Assembly (NCBI GenBank): GCA_018136815.1
Contig: CM030933.1
Location: forward strand, 2,177,344 to 2,241,343
Length of the DNA stretch: 64,000 nt
Reading direction: 5' to 3'
Origin: Isochrysis galbana
Taxonomy: Eukaryota > Haptophyta > Isochrysidales > Isochrysidaceae
Shown: in pieces, positions 61,813 to 64,000 of the stretch
Numbering within the stretch: position 1 is the stretch's first letter
Layout: every line of letters begins with the position of its first letter
Made by a program: the position numbers and the translations under genes
The notes under the pieces: model-generated
Seen by the model: the letters and a program-made list of their open reading frames with translations, nothing else
Told to the model about the DNA's origin: nothing
Databases searched by the model: none

Positions 61813-62291
61813 GATCTGTGTGCTGCTGCGTCTGACGTTCCGGGCCTTCCCCCTAATCGCCCGGTAACGGAGCAGCTCGAGGAGCTTGCAAAGTCGGCGG
61901 AGCAGGTCGAGACTAGCAAAGAGCTTGCTGCCACCGAGGAGATGGAGGAGGAGGAAGAAGAGAAGTCGGAGAAGGAAGAGAAGACGGCTGCGTCCGACGC
62001 ACAATTCGAAGAGGTAAGAGGTCTCCGGCTCTTTGTCGCATCCGCGATCGACCTTTTTGTTTTAGAAGTTGTTTGCGTTTCTATGTTCCCTCCTTGCAGG
62101 CTAGCCACGAGTCACCGTCGCAGGGTCCTACATTCGTGCATTCGCCGTTGTTGCCCTCGCCTCCTTTGTCGCCTCCCTTGTCCGCCTGCTTGCCCCTCAC
62201 CTGGCTTACCTCCTTGCGTGCTCCTCGCGCCGTTTTAGGCGAAGTCGCGCGTTCAGGTATCGCCGGTGCAAGGAACCGCCCCCTTGCGTGA
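61813..62291 (+). CDS. Hypothetical spliced ORF, acidic
   Basis: Exon 1 reads PPNRPVTEQLEELAKSAEQV then a Glu/Lys-rich run to FEE at 62013. An 86-bp intron (62014-62099) has a strong GTAAGA donor and a CCTCCTTGCAG acceptor. Exon 2 continues ASHESPSQGPTFVHS and Pro/Leu-rich text to 62291. The 5' end is unclear and there is no recognised domain. The good splice signals are the main support; it could be a remnant of a multicopy gene related to the segment at 62630. Confidence 0.3.
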
Positions 62292-62795
62292 CCCTGATTC
62301 CCCCTCAGGTGTTGGCCGTTGGATTATACCGTGGCGCTATTTTACTTCGGTCTTCATCAAATCACTTAAGGGTTTTCGAAAGATTCCCTCCTTATTCCTG
62401 TGCGTAACTGTCGCCCCCGTCGGATCGTCCGTCGCCCCGTCGCTCTCTTGTCGGCATTCTCTTCCTTGTTCGATCTGTCAGCGGGTTCCTGTGCGTTCCG
62501 TGATAGGGATACGTTAGTGTGGAGAGTGTTGACGTGAGTGTAGTGTCATCTCGGCGGTCCATCGGCCCCGGACCGTCTGTCGTCTGTCGTTCTTCGTTCG
62601 TCGCTCTCGTTCTCGTTCTCGTTCCCAGCCATGTCGCGCTCGCGCTCGCCCAAGCCCGTCCTCCCGCCTTTCTCTGCTGAGGAGGTGGTCCAGCCCGTCA
62701 TTGGCCACCCCCCAACTTCCGCCGCGCCTCTCGCTGCTTCCCTTCCGTCCCCTCTGTTCCCATCTGAGGCAGTGGTAACCTCGGATCCGTCACTC
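62292..62795. other. Region partly duplicated at 54330
   Basis: A frame from 62631 (MSRSRSPKPVLPPFSAEEVV) runs into the LINE insertion at 62796. Its start is Ser/Arg-rich. The shared block with 54330-54470 suggests a dispersed sequence, possibly a damaged gene copy cut by the LINE. Confidence 0.35.
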
Positions 62796-63306
62796 TTGTG
62801 CCCACCTGGTCGAGCGGGTCGTCCTGGCGCGGTCGCTTCAGCGACACATAAGCGACTTGAGACCCGTTTTCAACATGAATGACAAAGGTGGGCTCAGACC
62901 CAGCGAGGAGCTCGTGGAGCTAGCCACAAAGCTGAGGATCGCACACGCTATCGAAGAGACCAAGGAGCAAAGGAACAGAGGTGAATGAGACATTGACATA
63001 ACAAACAAGGCTACCACTAGGGACAATACGAACTAGACGGAGCCTAAACACTCAACCCGTGGCCAGGCGGACACGCACGACAACCATAACAAATCAAAAG
63101 GTCTGCCCGGACCCCACACTCCGAACCAGGCCTCAGGTAGGGCACCGAGGCCGGAACCCGGAACCCGGAAACCGAAGAAAAAAGGAAAGACGAAGGGGGG
63201 CAGGGGAAGAGATGGAGGGAGGGAAGATAAGGGCGCTGTAAATAGCATAGGGGAATCCCATAACTAGTAGGTGTGTCGCCCAGAATCTTCAGATGTTTTT
63301 TTTTGT
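62796..63306 (+). mobile_element. LINE 3' end with inverted 5' segment
   Basis: From 62875 the plus strand encodes the LINE C terminus (LRPSEELVELATKLRIAHAI, like LTPSAELVSLAEKLGIEHQI at 7550) and then the family 3'UTR with GATAAGGGCGCTG, GTGTGTCGCCCAGAATCTTC and a T-run at 63297-63304. Just before it, 62796-62850 (GTGCCCACCTGG, CGTCCTGGCGCGGTCGCTTC) is LINE ORF1 sequence in the opposite sense; compare 17060-17115 of the minus-strand copy. An inverted 5' piece joined to a sense 3' piece is the twin-priming signature. Imperfect ~28-bp direct repeats (62764-62791, 63319-63345) may be the target-site duplication. Confidence 0.75.
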
Positions 63307-63630
63307 ATCGTCGCATATCGAGCCAGTGGTCATGCTCGATCCGTCAATGTTCAATCTTCAAGCTTCAAGATTTTTTTATGGAACGCGACAACGCGACTCG
63401 AGAAGAAGAGCGCGCGATGGCCCAAAAAACTCGATGACTTAGTGTGAAATTCCTCGTGAAACGCGTTCGTCTTGTGGAGACCTTGGAAAAAATTGTCGCG
63501 AGCACGAACGGCGTAAAAGCAGGAGCGAAACGTCTTTTGGGGGAAGGGAAAAAACAAAACAACAACCTTTCTTTTCTTCTAGTAGTGGTAGGTATCTAGT
63601 CACGGTCGTCAGTCGATCGGTCGGTCAGGC
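63307..63630. other. Intergenic
   Basis: Target-side continuation of the 54423-like repeat (to about 63345), then upstream region of the protease gene with CGGTCGGTCGG-type repeats (63616-63655). No gene. Confidence 0.4.
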
Positions 63631-64000
63631 ATGCTCCTCGAATCGTCGGTCGGCCGACGGCTGCTCTGCCAGGCCGCCATGGCCCTCTCCATGATGGGAC
63701 AGTACACGCACCCACGCTGCAGTCACGCGAGTCCAGTACAAGAGGCACCACCCCCGCCGAGGGGTGCCCCATTGCGTTCGGGCCCTGTGCCAGCCGCTGG
63801 AGAGCTGGATGTGACTGTCATCTCGCTCACCGAAGGCGGAGGCGGTGCTCTGTGCGCCGCCTTCTTGCTCGATGGGCTACCATTCCGCGCAATTATCGAC
63901 ACAGGTTCTCCTTTCTTGATTGTGCCAGCCGAAACTGACTGTTCAGCGCAACCAAGACGGCAGGCTTTCTTCGGCTGTGCCCCAAGCTCTGCCTTCCGCG
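63631..64000 (+). CDS. Aspartic protease-like protein, N-terminal part (runs off window)
   Basis: Open from the ATG at 63631 to the window edge, at least 123 residues. After a Met/Arg/Cys-rich N terminus and a Pro-rich linker it reads LDVTVISLTEGGGGALCAAF and then LPFRAIIDTGSPFLIVPAE: a beta-hairpin followed by DTGS, the active-site motif of pepsin- and retropepsin-type proteases. One motif alone cannot tell a cellular single-chain protease from a retroelement protease; the absence of gag-like sequence nearby favours cellular. It would need a second DT/SG copy downstream (pepsin type) or dimerisation (retropepsin type). Confidence 0.6.
   Translation, partial: MLLESSVGRRLLCQAAMALSMMGQYTHPRCSHASPVQEAPPPPRGAPLRSGPVPAAGELDVTVISLTEGGGGALCAAFLLDGLPFRAIIDTGSPFLIVPAETDCSAQPRRQAFFGCAPSSAFR

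Noticed and set aside
1-64000. tRNA, rRNA or snRNA genes
   Set aside because: I looked for tRNA arm motifs and conserved rRNA or U6 text while reading and saw none I could support; a covariance-model scan would be decisive.

Overview
This window is nuclear DNA from a eukaryote, most likely a unicellular alga with a complex (secondary) plastid. Genes are mostly monocistronic and GC-rich, with short GT-AG introns of about 70-195 bp, most of them phase 0. Several proteins start with an ER-type signal peptide followed by a transit-like stretch (32248-33003, 55485-56624, 59117-61119), which is the bipartite leader used to reach a secondary plastid. A haptophyte is my best guess from leader style and base composition, but the sequence does not prove it.

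Layout. 1-5.8 kb: LINE tail, GA repeats and a TPR/coiled-coil/EF-hand protein. 5.9-8.4 kb: a 1.1 kb terminal-inverted-repeat element, a LINE 3' end, a 29-bp minisatellite and another LINE fragment. 8.7-9.5 kb: REV7/MAD2L2 HORMA protein. 11.4-15.1 kb: a Sec7-domain ARF-GEF whose N terminus looks like a signal peptide. 15.4-18.3 kb: minisatellite, LINE with reverse transcriptase, and a decayed leucine-rich-repeat gene. 18.5-22.4 kb: a large nuclease-helicase of a type known mainly from bacteria. 23.6-24.9 kb: a four-exon gene of unknown function. 25.3-32.1 kb: LINE-derived pieces, an MDR dehydrogenase, a small foldback MITE, and a LINE with perfect target-site duplications and an inverted interior. 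32.2-37.1 kb: a plastid-type membrane protein, a giant-virus-like gene and a MINDY deubiquitinase. 37.6-40.9 kb: an apparently intact piggyBac transposon between TTAA sites. 43-54 kb: a small RVxF-motif gene, two hAT-like non-autonomous elements with target-site duplications, several repeat families and a coiled-coil protein. 55-64 kb: a plastid VOC/glyoxalase-fold protein, remnants of multicopy sequence, a fusion of a CGL160/Atp1-like membrane domain with guanylate kinase, another LINE end, and the start of an aspartic protease.

The genes do not form a pathway. The most notable items are the guanylate kinase fusion, the signal-peptide-bearing ARF-GEF, the rearranged LINE copies, the piggyBac copy and the viral-type gene. 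All functional calls come from reading the sequence and remembered family motifs; no database search was run.
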